From Actinernus sp. WN-2022 (taxonomy: Eukaryota; Cnidaria; Anthozoa; Actiniaria; Actinernidae): DNA of 64,000 nucleotides. This document shows positions 58,201 to 62,720 of the stretch, one piece after another (the stretch's first letter is position 1; every line of letters begins with the position of its first letter). The position numbers and the translations under genes are program-made. The notes under the pieces were generated by a model that saw nothing but the letters and a program-made list of their open reading frames with translations, had not been told where the DNA came from and did not search any database. The stretch lies in NCBI GenBank assembly GCA_030867875.1, contig JAOWCC010001634.1, positions 6,805,877 to 6,869,876 of the forward strand, in the 5' to 3' direction.

Positions 58201-59086
58201 CCATCAGCAGATGGTGATAAGGTCGCTCTTGGGACTCCTGCTTCCGCTCATGGATATTCATCGGATTCAATCCTCCAAGACTTCCTTCAAAGCATTTCAA
58301 CGGGGGTAGCGTCAACTAGGACTCCAGAATTTGGGCACCCATCCAATTCATCATTACAGGATCTTACGTATGAAACCAAAGGGACCACAGAAGAGGTGCA
58401 GGTTCATAAGAGATCCACCCATGGTCATCCTGCACATTCCTCAGCTCAAGGTATTCTTTACCCTGATGGGGAACAAGTCGTAGCTACTAGTCGTACAAGG
58501 TCCGATGTTGGTCATCCCACAGATTCTACAGCAAGAGGTATTTTATACCCCAGTCTTGCAGCCCCGACAGCACCAAGTTCCCCTAGGTCTGCATATGGCC
58601 ACCCAGCTGATTCATCAGCTCAGGATTATCTCTATTGTGATGTGGACCCCACACACGAACTGAGACACCCTCAATCATCGTTTGGGCATCCATCAGATTC
58701 TCAACTGCACAGCACCGTACCAAGTACTTATAATATGGATAGCGTTTCGGATGTGCTGACCCACAAGTCTAGATCTCATTGGGGCCACCCTTCAGATAGC
58801 ACTGTAGAAAAACTCACTGGGGACATCTCCACGCTTTCGGAGAGCCAACAAGGTACTCGAGGAGCACCACCACAAAGTGTTGCACAGTATCTTATTTACC
58901 CTGATTCCGATGGTGCAGGCCCTGGGTATCAGTCGACTCGAGGAACTCCCCCAAATGATCAAGCAATGGTAAGTATGTATCCTGGCCAACAAGAGTCCAT
59001 CCAAGGGAAGGCATGGCTTTCAACTCGTGGCCATGAACCTGCTGTTAAGATCGAAAAGTTGATGTACCCAGGAGGTCCTGTGCAAG
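18254..59086 (+). CDS. TUBGCP6: Gamma-tubulin complex component 6 (GCP6), partial, 17 exons
   Basis: GCP6 is a core subunit of the gamma-tubulin ring complex, which caps and nucleates microtubules at centrosomes and spindle microtubules. I joined exons 18254-18354, 22042-22168, 32023-32150, 34380-34413, 35486-35655, 36188-36389, 37093-37318, 38736-38799, 42251-42323, 44547-44656, 46868-46959, 49775-49914, 52334-52483, 52784-52865, 53237-53325, 54247-54362 and 57003-59086. Every boundary is AG/GT and every junction keeps frame. Hallmarks agreeing with the vertebrate protein as I remember it: TRVSLFGALAH, ERPYISEAG, HVLIGVPSATYG, GLVLQAFIGGLRSYLQCYRA, GVKLLTYLY, LYPVLLSLLKHSC, FWTHGF, DIFVCGKSINL, and REQRANWQIKRHQLDTARMR. 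The first exons and the GRIP2 domain are missing from the window. Introns reach 9.85 kb and are loaded with transposons. Two genes are nested in the intron 22169-32022. Confidence 0.88.
18355..19000. other. GCP6 intron sequence, no gene
   Basis: AT-rich, with repeated AAGAAGCCC/AAGCCCAT motifs at 18780-18885 that look like a small decayed inverted repeat. Nothing else recognised. Confidence 0.35.
19001..19179. mobile_element. 179-bp MITE with CAGGG ends
   Basis: CAGGGCTTTCA at the left and TGAAACCCCTG at the right, with an exact 6-bp direct repeat GAATAC outside both ends (18995-19000 and 19180-19185). The termini resemble those of the 5975-6902 element. Confidence 0.75.
19262..19330 (-). 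repeat. tRNA-derived SINE head
   Basis: Read on the - strand it contains TAGCTCAGTTGGTAGG (A box) and GGGTTTGAATCCT (B box) at tRNA spacing. The flanks do not pair as an acceptor stem, so this is a tRNA-like SINE promoter rather than a functional tRNA gene. Confidence 0.7.
19608..19852 (+). repeat. Dispersed repeat, copy 1
   Basis: Shares AATTCATGAAG, CTGATTTACATAAACTT, TTTCTTGGCC and AGTTTGTAAATCCCAT in the same order with the complement of 43976-44228. No coding content. Confidence 0.65.
19853..20400. other. GCP6 intron sequence, no gene
   Basis: Contains a G-rich homopolymer run near 19895-19918 and an ATAATAATAAT microsatellite near 20085-20100. Confidence 0.35.
20410..21999 (+). mobile_element. 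Old copy of the TTAA-element family
   Basis: Shares GAAATACCAAAAGGAAGTTT, TTGATTGACAGCAGATCA and GAGGCGCTACATAATTTA in order with the intact element at 45221-46610. The right end CAAAGGTATCCAATAACCTA matches that element's terminus; the left end is lost. Non-coding. Confidence 0.65.
22042..22168 (+). CDS. TUBGCP6: GCP6 exon
   Basis: Acceptor TCCTATAG, donor CAG-GTAAGC. Encodes ALFERVPALGSGVMEH then VQTFEQVMGPGRNG and RSRFFALQ, ending in phase 0. The intron that follows is 9.85 kb and contains two other genes. Confidence 0.75.
22180..23062 (+). repeat. Dispersed repeat with internal tandem units and hairpins, copy 1
   Basis: Two units of CACAAAATTTTG...GATGCAAACTATCA at about 22435-22630, several ACTATCGGCTGATAGTT palindromes, and a hairpin at 22887-22975 whose arms read AAATTTGATGTTCTTAAAAC. 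It ends GACCATGTGCACGGAGTTG. The same sequence recurs inverted at 31160-31610, on the other side of the nested genes. Confidence 0.75.
23090..23410. repeat. 63-bp minisatellite
   Basis: About four to five copies of a 63-bp unit containing CCGTGCGTAAGGCTCGCTCA, CACGCTCATCAC and CCGTGCATAAAAGGACGCTA. The last copy is degenerate. Because 63 is a multiple of 3, a repetitive - strand frame results by chance. Confidence 0.9.
23411..24669. other. GCP6 intron sequence, no gene
   Basis: A CCCCCTCCCTCTTAACGTCC-rich patch lies near 23640. Otherwise AT-rich, with no recognisable gene or repeat boundary. Confidence 0.35.
24670..25069 (-). CDS. Small acidic protein of unknown function, two exons
   Basis: Exon 1 is 25069 down to 24874 (starts ATG, donor AAAC-GTAAGT). 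Exon 2 is 24767 down to 24670 (acceptor TTTTTGTTATAG, stop TAA). The phases match and give 97 residues. The protein begins MANEQLPTWKPLTPQDEAK, has a probable amphipathic helix (FEKSIKSLESAFCLYEEY), then DPYYIHKQPRERQLQRTYK, then LKELIEVDKVFKVPEDDEYE and a short tail. No signal peptide or membrane segment. I do not recognise the family. It looks like a genuine conserved gene because both splice sites are consensus and the frame closes neatly after an acidic tail. It is nested, antisense, in a GCP6 intron and head to head with the BEN-domain gene 1.56 kb away. Confidence 0.65.
25076..26470. repeat. Tandem repeat of about 540 bp (2.6 copies) between divergent genes
   Basis: Units start at about 25077, 25611 and 26156, each with TTTCCAGTTATCAACAG, then CTGATCATGACACGTACAGA, a C-rich run, GTTACGCCCTTCCCGCC and CTAGACTTTAGTCCGTGTG. 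The third unit is cut short. The array starts 7 bp upstream of the - strand ATG at 25069 and ends about 160 bp before the BEN gene ATG, so it fills the shared upstream region. Confidence 0.9.
26628..29286 (+). CDS. BEN-domain-containing protein
   Basis: Exon 1 is 26628-26823 (donor GAAG-GTATGT) and exon 2 starts at 28011 after TTCTCTCATAG; phase 1 joins to give DAIEALEQRR. The N-terminus (MATYRLQIASLQSKRFGLFY) is a small domain, with KVSCVIEGTV and RLYWDKKNKDLPAKVIAVEG further on. The middle is a long Ser/Pro/Asn-rich, probably disordered region. The C-terminus (about 28995-29280) has the BEN-domain pattern: a helical FAVMILKELTTPEER, the VYGEGLKSKGLSPDI segment, IKSYYGQICPIESW and AVTAMNSHMRKYC. 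BEN domains bind DNA or other proteins in chromatin and transcription. The frame breaks between about 28672 and 28783: either an intron of about 111 nt (28672-28782) or a 1-nt indel. Nested on the same strand in a GCP6 intron. Confidence 0.7.
29287..31159. other. Intronic spacer with GCGTGCC clusters, no gene
   Basis: Two direct copies of about 100 bp (29825-29930 and 30345-30435) share TTGTGAACGTACGTCA and GTGCCAAGGGCACGGTGGCC. The second is followed by a run of GCGTGC motifs to about 30565. No coding content is recognised. Confidence 0.6.
31160..31610 (-). repeat. Dispersed repeat with three tandem units, copy 2
   Basis: Inverted relative of 22180-23062. Three direct units of about 117 bp (about 31230-31515), each with TGATAGTTTGCATCC, AACTATCACGTCACATGATC and GCACCAAAATTTTGTG. 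Its boundary GTGCACATGGTCAATTG at about 31176 is the complement of the copy 1 end. Confidence 0.8.
31611..32022. other. Intron sequence, no gene
   Basis: AT-rich lead-in to the GCP6 exon at 32023. I see nothing else. Confidence 0.3.
32023..32150 (+). CDS. TUBGCP6: GCP6 exon with TRVSLFGAL motif
   Basis: Acceptor GATTTACAG, donor AA-GTATAA. Encodes EDAEDVHDKKTRVSLFGALA and then HVKLGLPDLPTNPRE, closely matching the vertebrate GCP6 block RVSLFGALVHSRT...RLGLPPVP as I remember it. Ends in phase 2. Confidence 0.85.
32151..33289. other. Intron sequence, no gene
   Basis: AT-rich, with AATTGGAATTGGAAT-type and CCCCCTC repeats, probably decayed repeat material. No boundaries could be defined. Confidence 0.3.
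33290..33725. mobile_element. 436-bp MITE with 9-bp target duplication (Mutator-like)
   Basis: The ends TAACCTGAGTATCAGTCCCT and its complement extend into about 95-bp imperfect arms (33290-33389 and 33631-33725). GGATTGGAT stands directly outside both ends (33281-33289 and 33726-33734). A 9-bp duplication with long inverted repeats fits Mutator-like elements. The centre holds two direct copies of CAAACAAATTAGACAAAA plus GTCAATCACATGTCTGGATT. Confidence 0.85.
33726..34379. other. Intron sequence, no gene
   Basis: No repeat boundary or exon seen apart from the pyrimidine-rich acceptor of the 34380 microexon. Confidence 0.3.
34380..34413 (+). CDS. TUBGCP6: GCP6 34-nt microexon
   Basis: A strong pyrimidine tract ends in CTGCAG, and the donor is a perfect GAG-GTAAGA. 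One base completes the Lys codon from 32150, followed by TFGLSTLMSAE in phase 0. It bridges two otherwise out-of-phase exons and sits where the vertebrate protein has LSGLAIKVPPS before EDEGFQS. Confidence 0.75.
34719..35002. mobile_element. MITE family with CCTTTTGCAGGAA ends, copy A
   Basis: CCTTTTGCAGGAAACAGTCA at the left and the complement TTCCTGCAAAAGG at the right, with CACATG near both ends. Internal sequence such as TTTACAAACAGGTTTTGCTA is shared with 52949-53186 and with the partial copy at 56745-56870. Confidence 0.75.
35003..35485. other. Intron sequence, no gene
   Basis: GTTACAGT/GGTTATGGTA small repeats near 35370-35415. Nothing else. Confidence 0.3.
35486..35655 (+). CDS. TUBGCP6: GCP6 exon
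   Basis: Acceptor TTTCTGCCAG, donor AAG-GTTTAT. Encodes SADDEGFHEVMDTSS and, further on, EDIWDAALKLTPQKFYTWE, matching the vertebrate DEGFQS and VDLWEAAL blocks. Ends in phase 2. Confidence 0.85.
35656..36187. other. Intron sequence with one transposon terminus
   Basis: CAGGGCTAGAAATTAACTC at about 35708 resembles the terminus of the CAGGGCTTGAAATTAA elements, but no partner end is visible, so this is probably a truncated copy. Confidence 0.4.
36188..36389 (+). CDS. TUBGCP6: GCP6 exon, start of the GRIP1-side region
   Basis: Acceptor CTACTTAG, donor GAG-GTGGGT. Encodes RPYISEAGPEVFDEL and HVLIGVPSATYGLVE, the counterparts of EPYLTEAGRDAF and NVLIGVVSATFS in vertebrates. Ends in phase 0. Confidence 0.87.
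36537..36754. mobile_element. Hairpin MITE with a poly-C core
   Basis: Arms 36537-36584 and 36706-36754 pair almost perfectly (TGTGTGCCACAAGGGACCAA and its complement). Between them is a C run of more than 45 bases interrupted once or twice. Length variation and sequencing error are likely there. Confidence 0.85.
37093..37318 (+). CDS. TUBGCP6: GCP6 exon, GRIP1-side region
   Basis: Acceptor ATTGTCAG, donor AATG-GTATGA. Encodes VRLSGCSPELLQSTL and GLVLQAFIGGLRSYLQCYRA, among the most conserved stretches of GCP6. Ends in phase 1. Confidence 0.9.
37385..37760. repeat. Dispersed repeat TTATTACACGAAAAGTTGTG, copy 1
   Basis: Starts with TTATTACACGAAAAGTTGTG followed by ACGGCTGGGTATTTTTAC, with a degenerate complementary block at 37460-37490. 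Downstream it shares GATTGGCTATTACTCAAACA-type sequence and GCACTCGTTTTA with 50767-51240. Likely a non-autonomous element. Confidence 0.75.
37761..38735. other. Intron sequence with a short inverted pair, no gene
   Basis: TATTGGATTCATCTGAGCCC near 37970 is inverted at 38062-38084 (ATTGGGCGAGGATGAATCC). The rest is AT-rich with ATACATATATA runs near 38470-38535. Confidence 0.4.
38736..38799 (+). CDS. TUBGCP6: GCP6 exon (64 nt)
   Basis: Acceptor TTTTATCCCTAG, donor GAG-GTATTA. Read in the phase set by its neighbours it gives ASVQSPFQLTFTFQSLGKQL, equivalent to the vertebrate PTLSLLTIGFLFKKLGRQLR. A different frame is longer and open but incompatible with the flanking exons. Confidence 0.85.
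38838..39024. mobile_element. 187-bp hairpin MITE
   Basis: GAAATAGAAAATATTTCCC then TATAGAGTTATAGAAACA at the left; the complements at the right end in GGAAATGTTTTCTATTTC. TTCTATAGAGTTATAGAAACACG recurs at about 41462-41484 (both halves present), next to an inverted copy of the 39030-39056 sequence, so a larger related element may span 39028-41533. Confidence 0.75.
39628..39890. repeat. 11-bp tandem array (about 23 units)
   Basis: Units GGTAAGTGGTC or GGTAAGTGGTT, changing to GGTAAGCTGTC in the second half, with one break near 39781-39790. On the + strand each unit contains GGTAAG, a 5' splice-site core. Confidence 0.95.
40704..40778. repeat. 11-bp tandem array (about 6.5 units)
   Basis: Units GTCGGTAAGCT at the other end of the same transposon, followed by an inverted GACCACTTACCGACAAC block that belongs to the terminal inverted repeat. 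Confidence 0.95.
40836..42250. other. Intron sequence, no gene
   Basis: A TTTCTA pentamer/hexamer run at 41029-41055. ATTTTCTGTGGGTTATTTTATAA at 41508-41530 is the complement of 39030-39056. No exon recognised before the acceptor at 42250. Confidence 0.35.
42251..42323 (+). CDS. TUBGCP6: GCP6 exon (73 nt)
   Basis: Acceptor TTCTGTCAG, donor ACT-GTAAGT. Encodes FLSDMCMCSRGSRKP then EPKPNFPT, aligned with YLAELCGVG...FPT in vertebrates. Phase 0 end. Confidence 0.87.
42532..42625. repeat. Near-perfect hairpin, 45-bp arms
   Basis: Arms 42532-42576 and 42580-42625 with a 3-base loop; the inner stem is ATTTAAATTGCCCCGAG. TTATACCATGGCAT forms the outer end. Confidence 0.9.
42631..43279. mobile_element. 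649-bp element with TTATACCATG ends
   Basis: Left TTATACCATGATCGCCGAGG; right the near-complement CCGAGGCTACCATGGTATAA. Its left end abuts the hairpin at 42532-42625, which carries the same TTATACCATGG end, so the two are probably related. It contains the hairpin 43128-43211. Confidence 0.65.
43128..43211. repeat. Hairpin, about 41-bp arms
   Basis: GCAGGGGAAATTTAGAAATA...AATTTCCCG pairs with its complement after a one-base loop. Confidence 0.9.
43552..43645. repeat. Hairpin, 39-bp arms
   Basis: Arms CATTATAAATGCAAGGGATG... and complement at 43607-43645. The loop contains GTATCCAGATACA. Confidence 0.92.
43856..43955. repeat. Hairpin, 41-bp arms
   Basis: GTTAAATACCTCAAACCTCA...ATACATCCC pairs with its complement at 43915-43955. 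It shares TATCCAGATACA with the previous hairpin. Confidence 0.92.
43976..44228 (-). repeat. Dispersed repeat, copy 2 (inverted)
   Basis: Complementary counterpart of 19608-19852 with the same ordered blocks. See that entry. Confidence 0.65.
44547..44656 (+). CDS. TUBGCP6: GCP6 exon (110 nt)
   Basis: Acceptor GTTGACAG, donor CAT-GTGAGT. Encodes GVKLLTYLYKLALEH and LYPVLLSLLKHSCAPYI, nearly identical to the vertebrate block. Confidence 0.92.
44657..45220. other. Intron sequence, no gene
   Basis: Nothing recognised up to the TTAA target site at 45217-45220. Confidence 0.3.
45221..46610. mobile_element. 1.39-kb TTAA-flanked DNA transposon
   Basis: GGTTACCGGATACCTTCA at the left and its complement TGAAGGTATCCGGTAACC at the right, both bordered by TTAA (45217-45220 and 46611-46614). 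The piggyBac-like TTAA target is clear. The interior has only short, unrelated open frames, so it is non-autonomous. Related copies: 20410-21999 and, by its ends, 55187-56689. Confidence 0.85.
46868..46959 (+). CDS. TUBGCP6: GCP6 exon (92 nt)
   Basis: Acceptor GTTTAG, donor GAG-GTAATA. Encodes FVQKWVFRGVCEDVFGEF and EVDDQYLAYR, matching FIHDWVYSGVFRDAYGEF in vertebrates. Confidence 0.92.
47025..47461. mobile_element. 437-bp MITE
   Basis: AAACTGTTCAAGTGCCCCTA at the left; the complement of AAACAAGTTGAAGTGCCCCT at the right, continuing into CCAATTT on both sides. No coding content; no target duplication identified. Confidence 0.65.
47462..48483. other. Intron sequence, no gene
   Basis: GC-richer patch at 48030-48110 with no open frame of interest. 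ATTATGC(T/C)GGCATAAT-like palindromic bits occur near 47950-48010. Confidence 0.3.
48484..49261. mobile_element. 778-bp transposon with GTAAACACCCG...GATAAGCCGCACC ends
   Basis: Terminal inverted repeats of about 28 bp (GTAAACACCCGTGTATAAGC and the complement of GTAAACACCCGTAGATAAGC), bordered by TA on both sides (48482-48483 and 49262-49263), as in Tc1/mariner-type insertion. The right end contains a second-level palindrome (49187-49255) homologous to 15779-15868. Confidence 0.8.
49775..49914 (+). CDS. TUBGCP6: GCP6 exon (140 nt)
   Basis: Acceptor TTATGTTACAG, donor GAG-GTAAAC. Encodes DKHFWTHGFVMM and DIFVCGKSINLMRLC, matching DKLYWTHGYV and DIYVCGKTINLLKLC. Confidence 0.92.
49953..50257. 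mobile_element. 305-bp foldback element
   Basis: Imperfect arms of about 100 bp: CACAGGTAACCCAAGCTCTG...ATCGACAAAACTTAC at the left and the complement at 50164-50257. It begins 39 bp after the GCP6 exon end at 49914. Confidence 0.8.
50767..51240. repeat. Dispersed repeat TTATTACACGAAAAGTTGTG, copy 2
   Basis: Long hairpin (about 50768-50815 with 50857-50907), then sequence shared with 37385-37760, including GATTGGCTGTTACTCAAACA and the right end GTATTTGCACTCG. Better preserved than copy 1. Confidence 0.8.
51241..52333. other. Intron sequence with a TTA/ATT microsatellite
   Basis: (TTAT)/(ATT)n at about 52187-52230 and a short CA run at 52258-52270. Otherwise nothing before the acceptor at 52333. 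Confidence 0.45.
52334..52483 (+). CDS. TUBGCP6: GCP6 exon (150 nt)
   Basis: Acceptor CTTTCGTTCCAG, donor AAG-GTCAGA. Encodes HFLCDSAIASPKMEVTFSMQ and ELKSIDQHCRSY, matching HYLCWSDVPVPR and FSLEELKEIEKDC. The open frame extends upstream, but the protein similarity begins exactly at this acceptor. Confidence 0.9.
52784..52865 (+). CDS. TUBGCP6: GCP6 exon, charged helix region
   Basis: Acceptor AATATTGCAG, donor CAG-GTGAGG. Encodes TLALVEENEKAVLEERERAE, a Glu/Lys-rich helical segment like the coiled-coil part of GCP6 after GRIP1. Phase 1 end. Confidence 0.78.
52949..53186. mobile_element. MITE family with TTTTGCAGGAA ends, copy B
   Basis: Same layout and internal blocks as 34719-35002. It sits between two GCP6 exons 371 bp apart. 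Confidence 0.75.
53237..53325 (+). CDS. TUBGCP6: GCP6 exon, charged helix region
   Basis: Acceptor GCCTTGCAG, donor AAA-GTAACA. Encodes DLIDKAKQAVKQKKHDD and then MLKDQMEEAIK. Phase 0 end. Confidence 0.78.
53326..53960. other. Intron sequence, no gene
   Basis: No repeat boundary or exon recognised. Confidence 0.3.
53961..54202. mobile_element. 242-bp MITE with CTACAATCCC ends
   Basis: CTACAATCCCATGGAAAATA plus CCTTGAGACAC at the left, complement at the right (GTGTCTCAAGG...GGGATTGTAG). It ends 44 bp before a GCP6 exon acceptor. Confidence 0.8.
54247..54362 (+). CDS. TUBGCP6: GCP6 exon, charged helix region
   Basis: Acceptor CGTTATTAG, donor AAG-GTGTGG. Encodes QRELSKMSEAEDERKFMQEA followed by another charged stretch ending in EKT; its final AG joins the next exon to form Arg. 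Confidence 0.8.
54849..55097. mobile_element. 249-bp MITE with ACCTATCAATGTTAAGC ends
   Basis: ACCTATCAATGTTAAGCTCG at the left and its near-complement at the right. The interior has two direct copies of CCACCCTCGGGATAGCGCTG. Confidence 0.8.
55187..56689. mobile_element. 1.50-kb TTAA-flanked DNA transposon
   Basis: GGTTACCGTAGAC at the left and its complement GTCTACGGTAACC at the right, with TTAA outside both (55183-55186 and 56690-56693). The ends resemble the 45221-46610 family. No transposase frame. Confidence 0.8.
56745..56870 (-). mobile_element. Partial MITE (TTTTGCAGGAA family)
   Basis: AATCACGTGGTTGTACTGGA, GGCACTTGTACAGGATCGGT and TAGCAAAACCTGTTTGCA match the complement of copies A and B. 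The terminal TTTTGCAGG ends are missing. Confidence 0.65.
57003..59086 (+). CDS. TUBGCP6: GCP6 giant exon with about 16 tandem repeats
   Basis: Acceptor GTTGCTTTACAG, donor CAAG-GTTAGT, 2,084 nt. It opens with QELIKYYGELSQEIDRREQR then WQIKRHQLDTARMRFF, matching the end of the vertebrate coiled coil. From about 57690 on it encodes degenerate repeats of roughly 27-30 residues built on GHPSDSSAQDSLYP. Three central copies (about 58000-58250) are nearly identical at DNA level, and the last copies drift to RGAPPQS and RGTPPND. Vertebrate GCP6 has comparable 27-residue HGHVSDASI repeats in the same place, a region reported as a PLK4 target. The Ser/Asp-rich repeats are probably disordered and phosphorylated (inference). 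Confidence 0.88.
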
Positions 59087-59149
59087 GTTAGTTCTTGTAT
59101 ATTTTTTTTGTGTAAACGTAAAGGACGTAAAACTGAAAGAGTATTCAAA

Positions 59150-60800
59150 CCCTACAACACAACTCAAAATACCTGCTATTAACTAATTATCGACCAATTT
59201 CCCTTCTACCAATATTTAATCAACTTCTTGAAAAACTGATGTGTAAACGCCTAACCAGTTATCTTGAACAACTCCATATATTATATAATAAACAGTTTGG
59301 TTTTCGTCCTAAACACTCGACAATACATGCTATTATCTCTATAGTTGATAAAATACAACAAGAAATCGAAAAGGTAATATTTCATGTGGGCTCTTTCTCG
59401 ATCTCAGCAAAGCCTTTGACACAGTCAATCATGAAATCTTATTTTCTAAACTTCAACATTATGGGATCAGAGGAATTGCACTAAATTGGTTTAAATCTTA
59501 CTTGCATAATAGAAGACAATTTGTAGCCCAAGGTAGTACTAGTACTAGTACTATGTCAGAACAGAAGACCATTTCCTGTGGAGTACTTCAAGGATCGGTA
59601 TTAAGCCCGATACTGTTTTTGATATACATTAATGACTTCCACAACTGTTCAAAACTCTTTGATTTTCATATATTTGCTGATGACTCTAACCTATTTTATA
59701 CTGTTAAAAGCGTATTGAATTTAGAAAGCATAATTAATGAGGAGTTAAAACTTGTAGACAAATGGCTGTGTTCAAACAAACTTTCACTAAACATTTATTT
59801 AGTAAAACCAATTTCGTAATTTTGTATCCTAACCAGAAAAAGCTACATTCCTCAGTTAACCTGACACTGAATGGCAAAGTCATAAAACAAGAGAAATAAG
59901 CAAAATATATTGGTATACTAATTGATTGTAATTTAAACTGGAAGTGTCATATTCGTGAAATAATTAAGAAAATAAATATATCGATTGGTGTACTTTGTAA
60001 ATTAAGATATTATCTCAACTTACCTATGCTGACAAATTTATAATATTCACTGATTTATATGTATCTAATGGAATCCTAATTTGGGGAAATTCCTATTACT
60101 CAACTACACTACCTTTATTTGTTCTTCAAAAAAAAGCACTTCGCATCATAACTTTCTCTACTTTTGACGCACATTCTACTCCACTATTTAAACAATTACA
60201 GATTCTTAAACTTAATGACTTGTTATTCCTTTATAATGCACTGTTTACATTTCAATTTCATACTAACACTCTACCTAATGTATTTAATAACTTCTTTGAA
60301 CCATTGTCTAATATTCATTCCCACAATACCCGGTTAGCATCAAGATCATCTTACTATCTTCCTACTATTCGAACTAATTATGGTTTCTTTAATATTAGAT
60401 TTACTGGTGCCAGAGTTTTGAATTCTATTGAGAAAGAAACAAAATCTCTATCAAAAAGTAAATTTAAGGAAAACATTAAATTAGATCTCTTGGGCAAATA
60501 TTAATTTTCAAAATTCGATAGTATTAGCGTATTGTCATCATTCTCGTATTTTCTTAATTTTGTCATTTCTTTACATCACCATCTAACTTGCTTTTGAATG
60601 ATTTTTTTTCTCTATAATTCATTCCGACTATAAATATTTTGTAATACATAATTTTGGTGGCCTAGTTTATTTTAGCTTCTACAGTTATTCTAGGCCACCC
60701 AGTACCTTATCCAAGTCAAATTATCTTTTTTTTGTCATCTGTATTACTTTTACATGTTGGTACAAATAGAGTTGTTTTTGTTAAATAAATGCCCTGTTAA
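59150..60800 (+). pseudogene. 5'-truncated LINE reverse transcriptase, frameshifted
   Basis: Fragments in more than one + frame read as one reverse transcriptase: NYRPISLLPIFNQLLEKLM and QFGFRPKHSTIHAI (59175-59380), then [20 protein letters not shown] (59400 on), then [20 protein letters not shown] and FADDSNLFY (to 59720), then a C-terminal domain with KYIGILIDCNLNW (59907-59940), LQKKALRIITFS and SHNTRLASRSSYY (to 60504). Active-site YIND and FADD motifs are present, but frameshifts and stops break it. The family is CR1/L2/jockey-like (from memory), distinct from the L1-type copy at the left. It lies just after the GCP6 donor at 59087. Confidence 0.85.
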
Positions 60801-60834
60801 AATTTACGCCATCTGCTCTCTTAGAGGCCAAGCC

Positions 60835-61039
60835 ACAGCTTTGGACATGAATAGTTGGAACACGTCCCCCGCACCCCCTCATTTCAATGTTGGATAAACT
60901 TTCGTACTGGTTTGGTCACTTTTTCCCCCCAACATGGAATGGGAGGTGGAAGGGGGGAGAGAGGAACTGCAGGGTTGCGCGCTGCTTCTGGTCCATAACA
61001 ATTATAGGATTAGTGTTGCAAGAGTCATGTCCAAAGGTG
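60835..61039 (+). repeat. 205-bp repeat with CTTTGGACATGA ends, copy 1
   Basis: Direct, near-identical partner of 63605-63818. Both ends carry CTTTGGACATGA inverted, so each copy also looks like a MITE. Confidence 0.9.
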
Positions 61040-62720
61040 TCTGAGAATAGGCATTCATTAACGTCACCCGACGTTTAATTAAACCAGTGAACTACTGTCA
61101 GTGGGACTTTATAGGTTGTAGCCATTATATTCAGGGGAAAAACTCATTAGAAAATAGTAAGCGTCATTTCACAATCGACTATAAATATTATTCATGGGAT
61201 ATGTTTCAGAGTAGAGCAAGTAAAATGTTGAATTAGATGCTTTAAACTACTGCTAATTCGGGTTATGTTATCGACCGGCAACCCAAACTAAATTCGATTG
61301 AGAGTCACATCATGTAGTTTAACACAACTTGAAGTAGGAGATAAATCATTTCTTGCCGGGTTATTATTCATTTGTAATGTCTCTGTTTTTAGTAGTTTTT
61401 TAGTAGTACTAAAGTCAAAGATGGATAACGGCTATTATAAAATTAATGGATATTAATCTAATCACAGGCGAGTCTTTGCAGATAAGACGAGCCTTTTACG
61501 AGTTTATGTTTTTATAAGCGAGTTTATTGTCAGTACTACCACCATTATAATTACTAAAAATGTACTCCCATATGTCAATTAATATCAATGTTATAAAAGT
61601 GTATTTACAGTTCTTTAAAAAAACAAATCTAAATGAATGAATTTCAGATTATAATCTGCCATGTAAGTTTAGGTGATCTACTTAGGCCTTATTGTCCTGT
61701 TCGACATGAAAACGAGGCAAAATTGCCTTTCGGTTTTTGTTTTCCTTTCATGGTTGTAACATTGGTGAACGAAACTTCAAAAGGCATACATAATTAACGA
61801 ACATTTTGTCCAATTAGATGAAGCAAATCACTCACGTTTATGCGCCTTTACACCCGGGTAAGACGAAAGAGTCTTTATACGACTTTTCACTGTAGTGATG
61901 TCTTTTTCCTTTGTTGAACAAAGGAAAAAGGCCTCAACAATGACGTTTTATATAGGGCCACACTCGTACAGTGAAACGTCTTATAAAGACCCTCCTAGTC
62001 ATATCTTTATAAGGCTTCACCATGAAACTTTATAAAGACCCTGGTACAGTGAAAATCCTTAAAAAGACCCTAGCGGAGAGTTTCAGTTCATAAGATGAGC
62101 CTCAGAGTTGCTCAACCAACAGCATAAGTGCACTCAAGAACAAATGCCCCTTGGCTCACAGGTCGATTCATACGCAACCGGCCTAACATTATGGGACTCA
62201 CATTTTCGCTCCCTGTCCCAACTGCGCATGTCAGTACCGCACAACGTAGCTATAAAACCTTGTGTTACAGCAATTGTACGTCGAATAACTTGCAAAGAAT
62301 ATCATTTTGAACAACAGTACCTTAACTTTAGCGGGTTTTGTAACGGATCTTAACAGTCTTTGTCTATTGCAAAGTTGTTGGTTAAGCGTGGTAACGCGTC
62401 CATTTAACGGGTAATCCGATGGTAAACCGATGGTAATCAGATGGTAACCCAGAGTAAAGTCGAACATTAAACAAAGATCAACACCTTTGTGACCTTTCTA
62501 AGTAATTATTTATTGAAATATAATGAAGCCGTGTAGCAAGTACATAACCAAAAAGCTACTTACAGTCAATTTAGTCCGCTGATATTGCAGTTTATTTTAG
62601 AATTGTTCTTTCTCAGACATTATTAGGCATTCACGATAATAACAAATGATAAGTGCTTGTGTTTGTCATTTTGAGTAAATCCTGAATCTCAACCCTTATT
62701 TTTCTAAAGTTGCAATAATG
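61040..62720. other. Spacer with small tandem motifs, no gene
   Basis: A perfect stem TTTTTCCTTTGTTGAACAAAGGAAAAA at about 61909-61936 (11-12 bp arms), repeated TTATAAAGACCCT motifs at 61980-62070, and four GATGGTAA-type units at 62412-62445. No coding frame recognised. Confidence 0.45.

Noticed and set aside
57902..58315. Minus-strand 137-residue frame opposite the GCP6 repeats
   Set aside because: Shadow of the tandem coding repeats on the other strand; the + frame has homology and splice sites.
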